From Arthrobacter sp. FW305-BF8 (GTDB lineage Bacteria > Actinomycetota > Actinomycetes > Actinomycetales > Micrococcaceae): DNA of 64,000 nucleotides. The position numbers and the translations under genes are program-made. Location: assembly GCF_021789315.1 (NCBI RefSeq), contig NZ_CP084561.1, positions 4,092,001-4,156,000 on the forward strand, read 5' to 3'. Shown in pieces: positions 42,222 to 51,419 of this stretch (the stretch's first letter is position 1; each line of letters begins with the position of its first letter). The notes below the pieces were generated by a model, which had not been told where the DNA came from, did not search any database, and was given only the letters and a program-made list of their open reading frames with translations.

Positions 42222-45051
42222 TGCCTGGACCAGCAGGAACGCTGGAAGGAACGAGTCCCGCCTCCTTCAGCCCCAGGTAGATCTTGTCCCGGGCGATGGG
42301 CAACTCGGCGAACCGCACGCCGGTGGCGTTCCGGATGGCATTGGCGAGCGCCGGTGCCACGGGGTTGAAGGGGCTTTCGCTCATGGACTTGGCCCCGAGT
42401 GGTCCCAGGGAATCGTTGGTGTCGGCGAAGTACACCTCGCTGCGCGGCACGTCCGCGAAGGAGGGGATGTGGTACTGCCGGAGGATGTCCGTGGTGACCC
42501 TGCCGACGTCGTCCACGCGGACCTCCTCGTACAGGGCGGCACCCAGCGCCTGGGCGATTCCGCCCTCGATCTGGCCCCGACACTGCCGCGGGTTCACCAC
42601 GACGCCGGCGTCCGCCGCCTGCACGCTCTGCAGGATCCGCAGCTCACCCGTCCCGGTGTTCACGGCCACGCGGAAGCCGTGGACGTTGAAGGCCACCGAG
42701 CGCGGCGTTCCGCCCCAGCGCCCCTCCGCCTCGAGTTCGACGCCGGCCTGCCGGGCGGCGGCGAACAGTTCAGTGAGCGGCACCCTGGTTCCCTCGCAGA
42801 CGACGGCGTCCCCGTCGAGCACGCAGCCGGAGGACTGGATCTGCCGGACGCCGGCGGCGAAGGCCCGGATCCGGACGGCCAGTTCCTCGGCCGCGGCGAG
42901 TGTTGCCTTGCCGGCCACCACCGTCCCGGCCGAACCGAAGGCGCCGGTGTCGTGCTCGATCAGGTCGGTGTCGGACTGCCGGACGGCGACCCGCGCGGCC
43001 ACCGTGGACAGCGCCGTCGCCGCCAGCTGCGCGTGCACCGTGGTGGTGCCGTTGCCGAATTCGGCGGTTCCGACGTCGGCGGCGTACGTTCCGTCGGCCA
43101 GGAGCCGGAGCCTGGAATGGGCGAAGTGGCCCCGCGGCGGAACGGTGTCGATCATGGACAGCGCCGTGCCCTCCCCCGTCACCCAGTCCGGCCCCGGGTC
43201 ATCCAGCCCGGCGGCCCGGTATCGCTCCCGGCCGCGTTCCAGTGCGTCCTGCACCAGGCGCGTGCACTGGTCCAGCCCGTAGCTGCCGTAGTGGACGTCC
43301 TCCTCCGGTTCAGAGTGCGTGGAGAGCATGTCGTCGCCCTCGCGGACCATGTTGCGGCGGCGGAACTCCAGCGGATCCATGCCGATGCCCGCGGCGAGTT
43401 CGTCCACGGCCGATTCGATGGCGAAGATCATCTGGCTAAGTCCGTAGCCGCGGAAGGCACCGGAGGGCACGGTGTTGGTGTAGACGGCGAGCGCGTCCAC
43501 CTTCTTGTTGGCGCACTTGTAGACGGCCAGGGATTCGCCGCAACCGTGGAACATGACCCCTGGGGCGTGGTTGCCGTAAGCCCCAGTATTGGTGAGGACA
43601 TCCAGTTGCAGCGCCGTGAGCCTGCCGTCACTGCTGGCGCCGGCCCTGAGCTTGATGGTGAACGGGTGCCGCGTGGTGCTTGCGATGAACTGCTCGGTCC
43701 GGGTGAACTCCAGCTGCACGGGCCGGCGCAGTTTCAGGGCCGCGAGCGCGGCGATGTCCTCGGTCAGGACCTCCTGCTTTCCGCCGAAGCCGCCGCCCAC
43801 CCGGCCGGCCACCACGTGGACCTGGTCCTCCGGCAGCCCGAACACGCGGCAGAGCGTCCGGCGCACCAGGAACGGCACTTGGCTGGACGTGCGCACCTGC
43901 AGCCGGCCGTCGTCGTCAACGGAGGCGATCGCAGCGTGGGTTTCCAGCGCCACGTGCTGGACCCGCTGGGTGCGGTAGGTCTGCTCATGGATGAAGTCAG
44001 CCGCCGCGAAGCCGCCGCTGACGCTGCCGAGTTCGGAGTGCAGCTCGGCAACGATGTTCCGCTCCGGCTGGGAGATCCGCGCCGTACCGGCATCCTTGTC
44101 CCCGTGCACTGCGGGAGCGCCGGGCCGGATGGCGTCCTGCGGCGTGAACACTGCTGCGAGCTCCTCGTATTCAACCCGGACAGCGCGGACGCCCGCTTCC
44201 GCCGCCCCCACCGATTCGGCGACGACGGCCGCCACCCGCTGGCCGCGGAACCTCACCACGGTGTCCAGCAGCCGGGTGTCATCGGGATCGTCGGTGTAGA
44301 GCTCGTGCTGGGCGCTGGAATACAGCTGGTCCGGGGCGTCCTCGGCGGTGAGGACGGCAACGACTCCCGGCACCTCCATGGCAGCCGAGGGGTCTATGGA
44401 CAGGACCCGGGCGTGCGCATGCGGCGAGCGCACGAGTTTCATGTGCAGCAGGCCGGGCAGCGCCTCGGCCGGGACGTCCAGCGTGTAGCGCGCCTGCCCC
44501 GTGACCACCGCGCGGCTGGCCGGGGCCGGAACGTCGTCGCCCAGCCGGCCGGGCTCCGGGGCGGGCTGCCCCTCACCGGCGATTCCCGAACCAGGGCCTT
44601 CCGGGGCCGGGTGGCCCTCGTGCCCGCGGACGGCGTCCGCGATGGCCCGGTACCCGGTGCAGCGGCACAGGTTTCCCTTCAGGCTGCGCGGCAGGTTGTC
44701 CTTCTGGGCGTCGTCGAAGGTGGCGGCCGTCATCACCATGCCCGCGGTGCAGAAGCCGCATTGGAAGCCCTGGCGGTCCAGGAACTGCTGCTGCACCGGG
44801 TGCAGGTCAGCGCCCTCGCTCGTGCCTGCCAGGCCTTCGATGGTGGTGACGGCATGGCCTTCCGCGCGCACGGCCGGGTAGATGCAGCTGTGCACCGGGG
44901 TGCCGTCTACGTGCACGGTGCAGGCGCCGCAGTCGCCGCCGTCGCAGCCCTTCTTCACGCCGAAGTTGCCCTGCTCCCGGAGGAACGTGCGCAGGCACTG
45001 GCCGGGCCGCGGCCGCGCCTCTACGGGCGCGCCATTGATTTCCATGGCCAT
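42196..45051 (-). CDS. xdhB: Xanthine dehydrogenase, fused [2Fe-2S] and molybdenum-binding subunits
   Basis: A 951-residue fusion. Residues 1-160 are the ferredoxin-like part with CDGGDCGAC and the second cluster module QCGFCTAG...LCRCTGY. A 60-residue linker leads to the Mo domains with GQARYTLDVP, RVGGGFGGKQE, PSGAFRGYGLSQ and the terminal SESPFNPVAPALANA bearing the catalytic Glu region. Hypoxanthine and xanthine would be oxidised to urate. ATG 45051 is used, in the same operon as the FAD subunit (stop codons 2 bp apart) and XdhC. The final residues come from palindromic repeat B2. A closely related aldehyde- or nicotinate-oxidising enzyme cannot be excluded, but the purine context favours xanthine. 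Confidence 0.9.
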   Translation of the reverse strand: MAMEINGAPVEARPRPGQCLRTFLREQGNFGVKKGCDGGDCGACTVHVDGTPVHSCIYPAVRAEGHAVTTIEGLAGTSEGADLHPVQQQFLDRQGFQCGFCTAGMVMTAATFDDAQKDNLPRSLKGNLCRCTGYRAIADAVRGHEGHPAPEGPGSGIAGEGQPAPEPGRLGDDVPAPASRAVVTGQARYTLDVPAEALPGLLHMKLVRSPHAHARVLSIDPSAAMEVPGVVAVLTAEDAPDQLYSSAQHELYTDDPDDTRLLDTVVRFRGQRVAAVVAESVGAAEAGVRAVRVEYEELAAVFTPQDAIRPGAPAVHGDKDAGTARISQPERNIVAELHSELGSVSGGFAAADFIHEQTYRTQRVQHVALETHAAIASVDDDGRLQVRTSSQVPFLVRRTLCRVFGLPEDQVHVVAGRVGGGFGGKQEVLTEDIAALAALKLRRPVQLEFTRTEQFIASTTRHPFTIKLRAGASSDGRLTALQLDVLTNTGAYGNHAPGVMFHGCGESLAVYKCANKKVDALAVYTNTVPSGAFRGYGLSQMIFAIESAVDELAAGIGMDPLEFRRRNMVREGDDMLSTHSEPEEDVHYGSYGLDQCTRLVQDALERGRERYRAAGLDDPGPDWVTGEGTALSMIDTVPPRGHFAHSRLRLLADGTYAADVGTAEFGNGTTTVHAQLAATALSTVAARVAVRQSDTDLIEHDTGAFGSAGTVVAGKATLAAAEELAVRIRAFAAGVRQIQSSGCVLDGDAVVCEGTRVPLTELFAAARQAGVELEAEGRWGGTPRSVAFNVHGFRVAVNTGTGELRILQSVQAADAGVVVNPRQCRGQIEGGIAQALGAALYEEVRVDDVGRVTTDILRQYHIPSFADVPRSEVYFADTNDSLGPLGAKSMSESPFNPVAPALANAIRNATGVRFAELPIARDKIYLGLKEAGLVPSSVPAGPGNAESLCAP

Positions 45052-45053
45052 GC

Positions 45054-46001
45054 TCAGGCCCCTCTCTTCGTCTGCCTGGTTGGCTGCGTCTGCGCCGGCT
45101 GCGGTGGCCAGAAGTCGCCGGACACTGCTGCCGGCGCTCCTGCCGGCATGCCCAGTTCTGCCCGGATTTCCTCGGCCAGGCGGTGCGTCATGTCGCGGCG
45201 CCACGCGGGCAGCCCGTGGATGTCGTCGTGGTACAGGGCCACCGGGATGGCGGCCTCGAGTTCGTCCGCCAGCTCCGGTGCGTCCGGCAGGGCGCCGAAC
45301 CGCAGCTGCACGGGCCGTTTGGTGGCGGCGGTGACGGTGAGCGTGAAGCGGCCCCCGCCGTCGAGCCTTCCGATCAGCAGCACCCCCGACCTGCCGAGGT
45401 TGCTCAGCGAGAGCCGGCGGAACGCCACCCGGGAGGACAGGGCCGACGCCGGCAGGCTGACGCTGCGGAGCAGCTCGCCGGGTGCCAGGGCGTTTTGCCC
45501 GTCCCCGGTGACGAAGTCAGCCGCCGGCAGTTCCCGGCGGGAGCCTCCCGGGCCGAGGACCGTGGCCGTGCCGTCCAGCCCGGCGCACAGCGAGATCATG
45601 GGCCCGGCGGGCAGGGATGTGCACAGGTTGCCGCCCACGGTGGACATGTTCCAGACCTTGAAGGACGCCACGAAGGAGTCGCAGCAGGGCCGGATCAGGT
45701 CCAGGCCGGGCCAGTCGTTCGTTGCGGTGCCTTCTTCGTCCCCCTCTCCGGACATCTTGTCCGGGAGCGCGTACAGTTCTGCGACCGTGCAGGTGGCAGC
45801 GAGCTTGATGCCGTCGGCCGTCACCGTGACCGGTTGCCAGCCAGCGGAGCCGAGGTCCAGCAGGCGCCGCAAGGGCTCGGGGCCGAATGCGGTGCTGCCG
45901 TAGGAAAAGAGGACGGTGCCGCCCGCGAGCCAGGCGTCGCCCTCGCGCCAGTCGGCGGGGTCGGTGGTGCGGACCACCGCCTCGATGGTGTTCATGTCCA
46001 T
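45054..46001 (-). CDS. xdhA: Xanthine dehydrogenase FAD-binding subunit
   Basis: A 315-residue CoxM/XdhB-type flavoprotein subunit. The FAD-binding motifs are WLAGGTVLF near 27-35 and STVGGNLCTSLPAGP near 120-134. It transfers electrons from the iron-sulfur domain of the fused subunit to NAD. GAGGAG precedes the ATG. Its start overlaps the end of the XdhC gene by 10 bp. Confidence 0.9.
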   Translation of the reverse strand: MDMNTIEAVVRTTDPADWREGDAWLAGGTVLFSYGSTAFGPEPLRRLLDLGSAGWQPVTVTADGIKLAATCTVAELYALPDKMSGEGDEEGTATNDWPGLDLIRPCCDSFVASFKVWNMSTVGGNLCTSLPAGPMISLCAGLDGTATVLGPGGSRRELPAADFVTGDGQNALAPGELLRSVSLPASALSSRVAFRRLSLSNLGRSGVLLIGRLDGGGRFTLTVTAATKRPVQLRFGALPDAPELADELEAAIPVALYHDDIHGLPAWRRDMTHRLAEEIRAELGMPAGAPAAVSGDFWPPQPAQTQPTRQTKRGA

Positions 46002-47242
46002 GCGATCTCCTCGGATGCGGGAAGGGAATGGATGGGACCGCTGCCGTCCCGCAATGGAGGGCAAATGGCGGAACCGGTGCGCGCCGCGATCAGCTCGGCG
46101 GTGATGGAGACCGCCACTTCCGCCGGTGTGACGGCGCCGAGATCCAGGCCGATGGGCGAATGCAGCCGGGCCAGCCGCTCCGGTGCGACGCCTGCCTCAA
46201 GCAGCCCGTCGATGCGCTGCCGGTGACTGCGGCGCGAACCCAGCGCGCCGACGAAGGCAACGTCCAGTTCCAGCGCTTCCTGCAGCAGCGGGATGTCGAA
46301 CTTGGGGTCGTGGGTCAGGACGCAGATGACGGTGCGGGAGTCGATGCGCCCCGCGGCGGCTTCCGCGGCGAGATACCGGTGCGGCCACTCGGTGGCCACC
46401 TCGTCTGCTGCGGCGAAGCGCTCCTGCGCTGCGAACGCCGGCCGGGCGTCGCACAGCGTGACGCGGTAGCCGAGCAGCTTGGCGGCCGGCACGAGGGCGG
46501 CCCCGAAGTCGTTGGCGCCAAACACCAGCAGCCGTGCCTGCGGCAGCCGGCTTTCCACCAGCAGGGTCACGGGCTCCGTCGACGTCGCCCCACCCTCTGT
46601 ACCGTGGGCGCCCCGGCCAGAAAGGCCGCAGCCCTCCGGCGGCGCCAGCCGGACCAGCCCCGTCCGGCCGCCGCGCAGCAGCGGTTCGAGCTGGGCCGCG
46701 GCAGCATGGAGTGCTTCCCGCCTGGCCTCTGGGCTCAGGTTCAGAGCGTCCAGCCCAAGCAGTGCGGCGAGCTCCGCCGATTCCGCAATCCCAAAAGTGC
46801 CCGGATCAGGGATCACGAGGGCGGCGGGCAGTTCAGTCCCGGCGTCGACGCGTCGTATCAGCGCCAGCGGCCGGTTGAGGTCCCCGCCCGCGAACTTCCG
46901 CAGGGTCCCGAGCCCGGCGGCGCTGCCGTCCAGGGGCTGAATATGGACCTCCAGCTCACCGCCGCAGGTGAGCCCGACGGCGAACGCGTCCTCGCGGCTG
47001 AAGCCAAATGCTTCAAGGCGGGTGCCGCCGTCGGCCATCACTTCCAGCGCAGAGGCAACAACTGCACCCTCAACACAGCCGCCGGAGAGGCTGCCGAGGA
47101 TCTCGCCCGACTCGGACACCAGCATGGAGGTCCCGGGCGGGCGCGGCACCGAGCCGCTGGCCGTGATGATGGTGGCGACGGCGCAGCGCTCGCCGGACTC
47201 CGCCGGGCGCCAGCCGGCCAGGGAAGGCATCAGATCCAGCAT
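45992..47242 (-). CDS. xdhC: XdhC family Mo-cofactor sulfuration/insertion factor
   Basis: A 416-residue accessory protein. The N-terminal XdhC/CoxI domain has IITASGSVPRPPGTSMLV and GSLSGGCVEGAVV, with Cys in the Mo-cofactor-binding region and VGLTCGGELEV. The C-terminal Rossmann domain has LLVFGANDFGAAL and ALGSRRSHRQR. It delivers sulfurated cofactor to xanthine dehydrogenase. It heads the three-gene operon, with AAGGAG seven bases before the ATG. Confidence 0.92.
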   Translation of the reverse strand: MLDLMPSLAGWRPAESGERCAVATIITASGSVPRPPGTSMLVSESGEILGSLSGGCVEGAVVASALEVMADGGTRLEAFGFSREDAFAVGLTCGGELEVHIQPLDGSAAGLGTLRKFAGGDLNRPLALIRRVDAGTELPAALVIPDPGTFGIAESAELAALLGLDALNLSPEARREALHAAAAQLEPLLRGGRTGLVRLAPPEGCGLSGRGAHGTEGGATSTEPVTLLVESRLPQARLLVFGANDFGAALVPAAKLLGYRVTLCDARPAFAAQERFAAADEVATEWPHRYLAAEAAAGRIDSRTVICVLTHDPKFDIPLLQEALELDVAFVGALGSRRSHRQRIDGLLEAGVAPERLARLHSPIGLDLGAVTPAEVAVSITAELIAARTGSAICPPLRDGSGPIHSLPASEEIAWT

Positions 47243-47327
47243 GGCAGCACTCCTTCTTCCCGTGCGATGGTGCCCATTCTCGTTCCTATCCTTGGTAGTG
47301 GAAAGCATTCGACGCCGGTCCGGCCCA

Positions 47328-47389
47328 GCGACGCGCAAACGGTCCGGGGATGCGCGGATTCCCGTGTCCTCCGGCCATTTGCGCGTCGC
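47328..47389. repeat. Long palindrome between xdhC and the purine permease
   Basis: GCGACGCGCAAACGGTCCGG on the left and CCGGCCATTTGCGCGTCGC on the right pair with few mismatches around a GC-rich centre. It lies just downstream of the leftward purine permease and upstream of xdhC, where it could terminate the former. Confidence 0.75.
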
Positions 47390-47423
47390 GGGGCGTTTTC
47401 CGCGTCGCCAGTCGTCCGGGGTC

Positions 47424-48989
47424 CTACGCTCCGAGCAGCGCGCTGACGGGACCCCGCGCGAAGTAGACCACGAAGCCCACGGTCACCACCCACATCAGGG
47501 GGTGGATCTTCTTCGCCTTGCCGGAGGCTGCGCCGATCACGGCCCAGCTCACGAAGCCCACGCCGATCCCGTTGGCGATCGAGTAGCTCAGCGGCATGGT
47601 GACGATCGTCAGGAACGCCGGCAGCGCCACCGCGAACTTGGTGAACTTGATTTCGCGGATCTGCGCCATCATCATCGCGCCCACCACCACCAGGGCTGCG
47701 GCTGCCACCTCAAGCGGCACCACGCTGGTGAGCGGGGTGAGGAACATGGAGCCCAGGAACAGCGCGCCCGTGACCACCGAGGCGAGCCCGGTGCGCGCCC
47801 CCTCGCCGATCCCCGCAGCGGAATCGATGTACACCGTGTTGGAGGAACCCGACGTGGCGCCGCCGACGACTGCGCCCACGCCTTCGACGATGAAGGCCGA
47901 CTTGAGCCGGGGGAATGTGCCGTCCTTGTGCGCCACGCCTGCGCTCTTCGCGAGCCCGGTCATGGTCCCCATCGCGTCGAAGAAGTTGGTGAACACGAGT
48001 GTGAACACCAGCATCGTCGCGGCGAGTCCGCCGATCCGGCCGAAGGCACCGAACAGGTCGAACTGCCCCACGAGGCCAAGGTCCGGCGCGGAGACCAGAT
48101 GGCCGGACAGCACCGGCGTGTTCAGGTGCCAGCCGCCGGGGTTGGTTTCGCTTGCGGGACCGATGTGCAGAACGGCCTCGACGACGGCGGCCAGCACGGT
48201 GGTAGCCACGATGCCGATGAGCAGGCCGCCCTGGACCTTCCGTGCCACCAGAATGCCCATGACCAGCAGGCCTACGATGAACACCATGGTGGGGATGGAG
48301 GTGATGGAGCCGTTGTCGCCGAGCTGAACCGGGGGCCCGCCCGCGGTGGCCTTGACGAAGCCCGAGTCGACGAAGCCGATGAAGGCGATGAACAGGCCGA
48401 TGCCCACCGTGATGGCGGCCTTCAGCTCCTTGGGCACGGCCCGGAAGATCGCGGTCCGCGCGCCGGTGACACCGAACAGGACGATCAGGATGCCGTTGAT
48501 GACCACCAGGCCCATGGCCTCGGCCCAGGTGACCTCCTGGATCACCGCCACCGCGAGGAAGGAGTTGATGCCCAGTCCCGCGGCCAGGCCGAACGGAAGG
48601 TTGGCGATCAGGCCGAACGCGATGGTCATGACGCCGGCTGTCAGCCCGGTGACCGCGCCCACCTGCGCCGCCGAAAGCCAGCCGCCGGCAACGTCCGTCG
48701 GGGCGTTGTCCGCGCTGAAGCCGCCAAGGATCAGCGGATTCAGGATGACGATGTAGGCCATCGTGAAGAAGGTGACCAGCCCGCCCCGCACCTCGCGGGC
48801 CACGGTGGAACCGCGCCGGGTGATATGGAAGAAGCGGTCGAGGAACGAGTTCGACGCCGGGGGCCTGGGGCTGCTGCCCCGCTGCGTTTTGCCGGTTGCC
48901 GGGTTCTTTTCCAGTGCCGCTGTCTGCCCTGCACCTTGAAGTGCAGCCTGCTGTTCAGCGGTATTGTCCAGGATTGTCATGTCAGCCAC
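47424..48989 (-). CDS. AzgA-type purine (hypoxanthine/guanine) permease, NCS2 superfamily
   Basis: A 521-residue transporter of the AzgA/PbuG branch with about 13 helices. Recognisable segments are GGLVTFFTMAYIVILNPLIL, GLAAGLGINSFLA, VFTNFFDAMGTMTGLA and the anion-binding-like TSGSSNTVYIDSAAGIGEG. It would import hypoxanthine, guanine or adenine for the deaminase and dehydrogenase next to it. The start is GTG 48989 or ATG 48980; neither has a strong ribosome binding site, which fits translational coupling to the guanine deaminase gene ending 6 bp before. Confidence 0.93.
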   Translation of the reverse strand: MADMTILDNTAEQQAALQGAGQTAALEKNPATGKTQRGSSPRPPASNSFLDRFFHITRRGSTVAREVRGGLVTFFTMAYIVILNPLILGGFSADNAPTDVAGGWLSAAQVGAVTGLTAGVMTIAFGLIANLPFGLAAGLGINSFLAVAVIQEVTWAEAMGLVVINGILIVLFGVTGARTAIFRAVPKELKAAITVGIGLFIAFIGFVDSGFVKATAGGPPVQLGDNGSITSIPTMVFIVGLLVMGILVARKVQGGLLIGIVATTVLAAVVEAVLHIGPASETNPGGWHLNTPVLSGHLVSAPDLGLVGQFDLFGAFGRIGGLAATMLVFTLVFTNFFDAMGTMTGLAKSAGVAHKDGTFPRLKSAFIVEGVGAVVGGATSGSSNTVYIDSAAGIGEGARTGLASVVTGALFLGSMFLTPLTSVVPLEVAAAALVVVGAMMMAQIREIKFTKFAVALPAFLTIVTMPLSYSIANGIGVGFVSWAVIGAASGKAKKIHPLMWVVTVGFVVYFARGPVSALLGA

Positions 48990-48995
48990 CGGGCC

Positions 48996-49490
48996 CTAGT
49001 AGTCAATCCTGGAGTCGAGCGTGTTCCAGGTGTTGAACGGTTCCAGGATGGCCGGGGCTGCGGGGTGGCCGAGCTCGAGCTTGGAGACCGGCATCAGGGT
49101 GTGGCGGTCCTCGTTGTCGAAGTACTCGTAGAAGACGGCGTCGTCGAAGCCCACGGAGGCGGCATCATGCCGGTCCGCGGCGAAGACCACGCGGTCGATG
49201 CGGGCCCACAGCGCGGAGGCGAGGCACATGGGGCATGGCTCGCAGCTGCTGTAGAGGGTGGCTCCGCGGAGGTCGAAGGTGCCAAGGCCGCTGCACGCGC
49301 GGCGGATGGCCGTGACCTCGGCGTGGGCGGTGGGATCGTTGTCGGCGGTGACCCGGTTGACGCCGTCGAACGCCTGACCGTCGGCGGTGACGATCACGGC
49401 GCCGAACGGGCCGCCGCTGTTCAGGACGTTGGCGGTTGCCAACCGGATGGACCTGGCCAGGTATGCCTCGGCCGTGACGGTGGTACTCAT
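48996..49490 (-). CDS. guaD: Guanine deaminase (cytidine-deaminase fold)
   Basis: A 164-residue zinc enzyme turning guanine into xanthine. The zinc/catalytic motif HAEV (in NDPTAHAEVTAIRRAC) and SSCEPCPMCL are those of Bacillus GuaD, distinct from tRNA adenosine deaminase by the long C-terminus ending EPFNTWNTLDSRIDY. GGGAG is eight bases before the ATG. It is the first gene of the guaD-permease unit. Confidence 0.92.
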   Translation of the reverse strand: MSTTVTAEAYLARSIRLATANVLNSGGPFGAVIVTADGQAFDGVNRVTADNDPTAHAEVTAIRRACSGLGTFDLRGATLYSSCEPCPMCLASALWARIDRVVFAADRHDAASVGFDDAVFYEYFDNEDRHTLMPVSKLELGHPAAPAILEPFNTWNTLDSRIDY

Positions 49491-49918
49491 GATGCGACTC
49501 CCTTTGCTGTGGAAGCCGGTACCCCGCGACGGAACGGAAAGGACCAAGTGCGACGGTTACCAGGCTTCAGCATGTGCTTTTGAAGGTTAAGTTGCGCCTG
49601 GTAGATAGCTTCCCCGGAGACCGGGTGCCCGCCTTTGGCAACTCGAGATTAGCACCGGAATTTGGCCCGCGCCATAGTTTTCTGGAAACTTAATTTCGTA
49701 ATGTGAAATCTGTGTTTCCGACGGCTCACGGCTGGCTGCTTCGGACCACCGATTCATGGCCGGTCACAAACCGCGCCCATTGACCGCCCTCCCGAGCCCG
49801 CCCTACGCTGGTGCCGACTCGCCGCCCACGCGTCACGTTACAGGGCAGCATGTCCCCTGGATCAGCAGACAGGACCACTGAGCTGGAAAGTATCAGCACG
49901 CTCAGACAAGGACCCCTC
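49491..49918. promoter_or_regulatory. Divergent control region between guaD and the 8-oxoguanine deaminase gene
   Basis: About 430 bp, AT-rich near its middle. It contains the operator-like palindrome at 49693-49709 and must hold two divergent promoters. No gene is seen. Confidence 0.65.
49693..49709. promoter_or_regulatory. Candidate IclR-type operator, guaD side
   Basis: ATTTC-N7-GAAAT (spacer GTAATGT), perfect arms, preceded by GGAAACTTA. The string ACTTAATTTC also occurs before uricase at 53167. Confidence 0.6.
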
Positions 49919-51307
49919 ATGCCCCAGCCCTTCAGCCTTCCGTCAACGCACCCCGCCGCCGAATCCCGGCTCTGGATCAAGAACCCCCTGGCAGCCTTCA
50001 CCGCCAACGGCCTCGACGCGTCGGGCGGCCTTGTGGTCAGCGGCGGCAGGATTGTGGAGGTCCTTGGCGCGGGACAGGCGCCCTCCGCTCCCTGCCAGCA
50101 AACCTTCGACGCCGGGAGCCACGTCGTGCTGCCCGGCCTGATCAACACCCATCACCACTTCTACCAAACGCTCACGCGCGCCTGGGGCCCGGTGGCCAAC
50201 GCACCCCTGTTCCCCTGGCTGCAGAACCTGTACCCGGTCTGGGCCAGGCTGACCCCGCGGGACCTTGAACTCGCAGCCACCGTGGCCCTCGCCGAACTGC
50301 TGCTCTCCGGCTGCACCACCGCCGCCGACCACCACTACCTTTTCCCCGCAGGCATGGAGGACGCCGTCGACGTCGAAGTCGGCGCCGTCCGGCGCCTGGG
50401 CATGCGGGCCACGCTGACCCGGGGCTCCATGACGTTGGGAGAGGACGACGGCGGGCTGCCGCCGCAGTCGACGGTGCAGGCGCCGGAGACCGTGCTGTCC
50501 GACAGCGAACGGCTCATCCGCGAGTACCATGAGCGCGGCGACGGCGCCGTCATCCAGATTGCTCTGGCACCCTGCTCGCCGTTTTCCGTCACCAAGGAGA
50601 TCATGGCCGAGAGCGCCGCAATGGCGGAGCGGCATGACGTCCGGCTGCACACACATCTCGCGGAGACCCTCGACGAGGAGCAGTTCTGCCTCGAGACGTT
50701 CGGGCTGCGCACCGTGGACTATCTGAACAGTGTGGGCTGGCTGACTGACAGGACGTGGCTGGGCCACGGCATCCACTTCAGCGACGCCGAAATCGCCCGG
50801 CTGGGTGCGGCGGGAACCGCCGTCGCCCACTGCCCGACGTCGAACATGCGCCTCGCGTCCGGCACCGCCCGGGTGCTCGAACTGGAGGAAGCGGGAGTGC
50901 CCGTGGGGCTGGGAGTGGACGGATCGGCGTCGAACGATGCGTCCAACATGATTCTCGAGGCGCGGCAGGCACTGTACCTGCAGCGGCTGCGCTACGGCGC
51001 GCACGTGCCGGTGGAGCGGGCACTGGGCTGGGCGACGCGGGGATCCGCGGCCGTTCTGGGCCGGCCTGACCTGGGCCAGCTGGCGCCCGGGATGCAGGCG
51101 GACCTGGCCCTGTTCCGGCTGGACGGCCTGCGGTTCTCCGGTAGCCATGATCCCCTCGCCGCCCTGCTGCTGTGCGCCGCCGACCGCGCGGACCGGGTAA
51201 TGGTGGGCGGGCAATGGCGCGTGATCGACGGGCAAATTCCGGGAATGGACGTGGCCGGCCTGGTTGCCGAGCATTCGGCGGCGGCGCGGCGGCTGGTGAA
51301 CGGCTGA
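49919..51307 (+). CDS. 8-oxoguanine deaminase (amidohydrolase family)
   Basis: A 462-residue zinc amidohydrolase converting 8-oxoguanine to urate. Metal ligands are in NTHHHFYQTL, HTHLAE, GHGIHFSD and GVDGSASND. The stretch GCTTAADHHYLFP and the overall length match characterised 8-oxoguanine deaminases such as Pa0142. The ATG with AAGGA upstream was chosen over a longer frame. Divergent from guaD. An S-triazine or other aminohydrolase is the alternative, but the purine setting supports this call. Confidence 0.88.
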   Translation: MPQPFSLPSTHPAAESRLWIKNPLAAFTANGLDASGGLVVSGGRIVEVLGAGQAPSAPCQQTFDAGSHVVLPGLINTHHHFYQTLTRAWGPVANAPLFPWLQNLYPVWARLTPRDLELAATVALAELLLSGCTTAADHHYLFPAGMEDAVDVEVGAVRRLGMRATLTRGSMTLGEDDGGLPPQSTVQAPETVLSDSERLIREYHERGDGAVIQIALAPCSPFSVTKEIMAESAAMAERHDVRLHTHLAETLDEEQFCLETFGLRTVDYLNSVGWLTDRTWLGHGIHFSDAEIARLGAAGTAVAHCPTSNMRLASGTARVLELEEAGVPVGLGVDGSASNDASNMILEARQALYLQRLRYGAHVPVERALGWATRGSAAVLGRPDLGQLAPGMQADLALFRLDGLRFSGSHDPLAALLLCAADRADRVMVGGQWRVIDGQIPGMDVAGLVAEHSAAARRLVNG

Positions 51308-51325
51308 CACCCCACCGATCCCTAG

Positions 51326-51398
51326 CCGGTTCGACGGTTCCCTGCCCACACGACGCTGCGAATCGTCGAGTGGGCAGGGAACCATCGAAACGGGGCCG
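51326..51398. repeat. Long palindrome between 8-oxoguanine deaminase and ligD-like genes
   Basis: GGTTCGACGGTTCCCTGCCC and GGGCAGGGAACCATCGAAAC form near-perfect arms with inner CGACG/CGTCG. Another member of the structured intergenic class, unrelated in sequence to families A and B. Confidence 0.8.
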
Positions 51399-51419
51399 GT
51401 CAACTGCTAGCGTGGCGGC

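Noticed and set aside
42469..45903. 1144-codon plus-strand frame over the xanthine dehydrogenase genes
   Set aside because: Antisense of coding sequence with strong cofactor motifs; no start signal.
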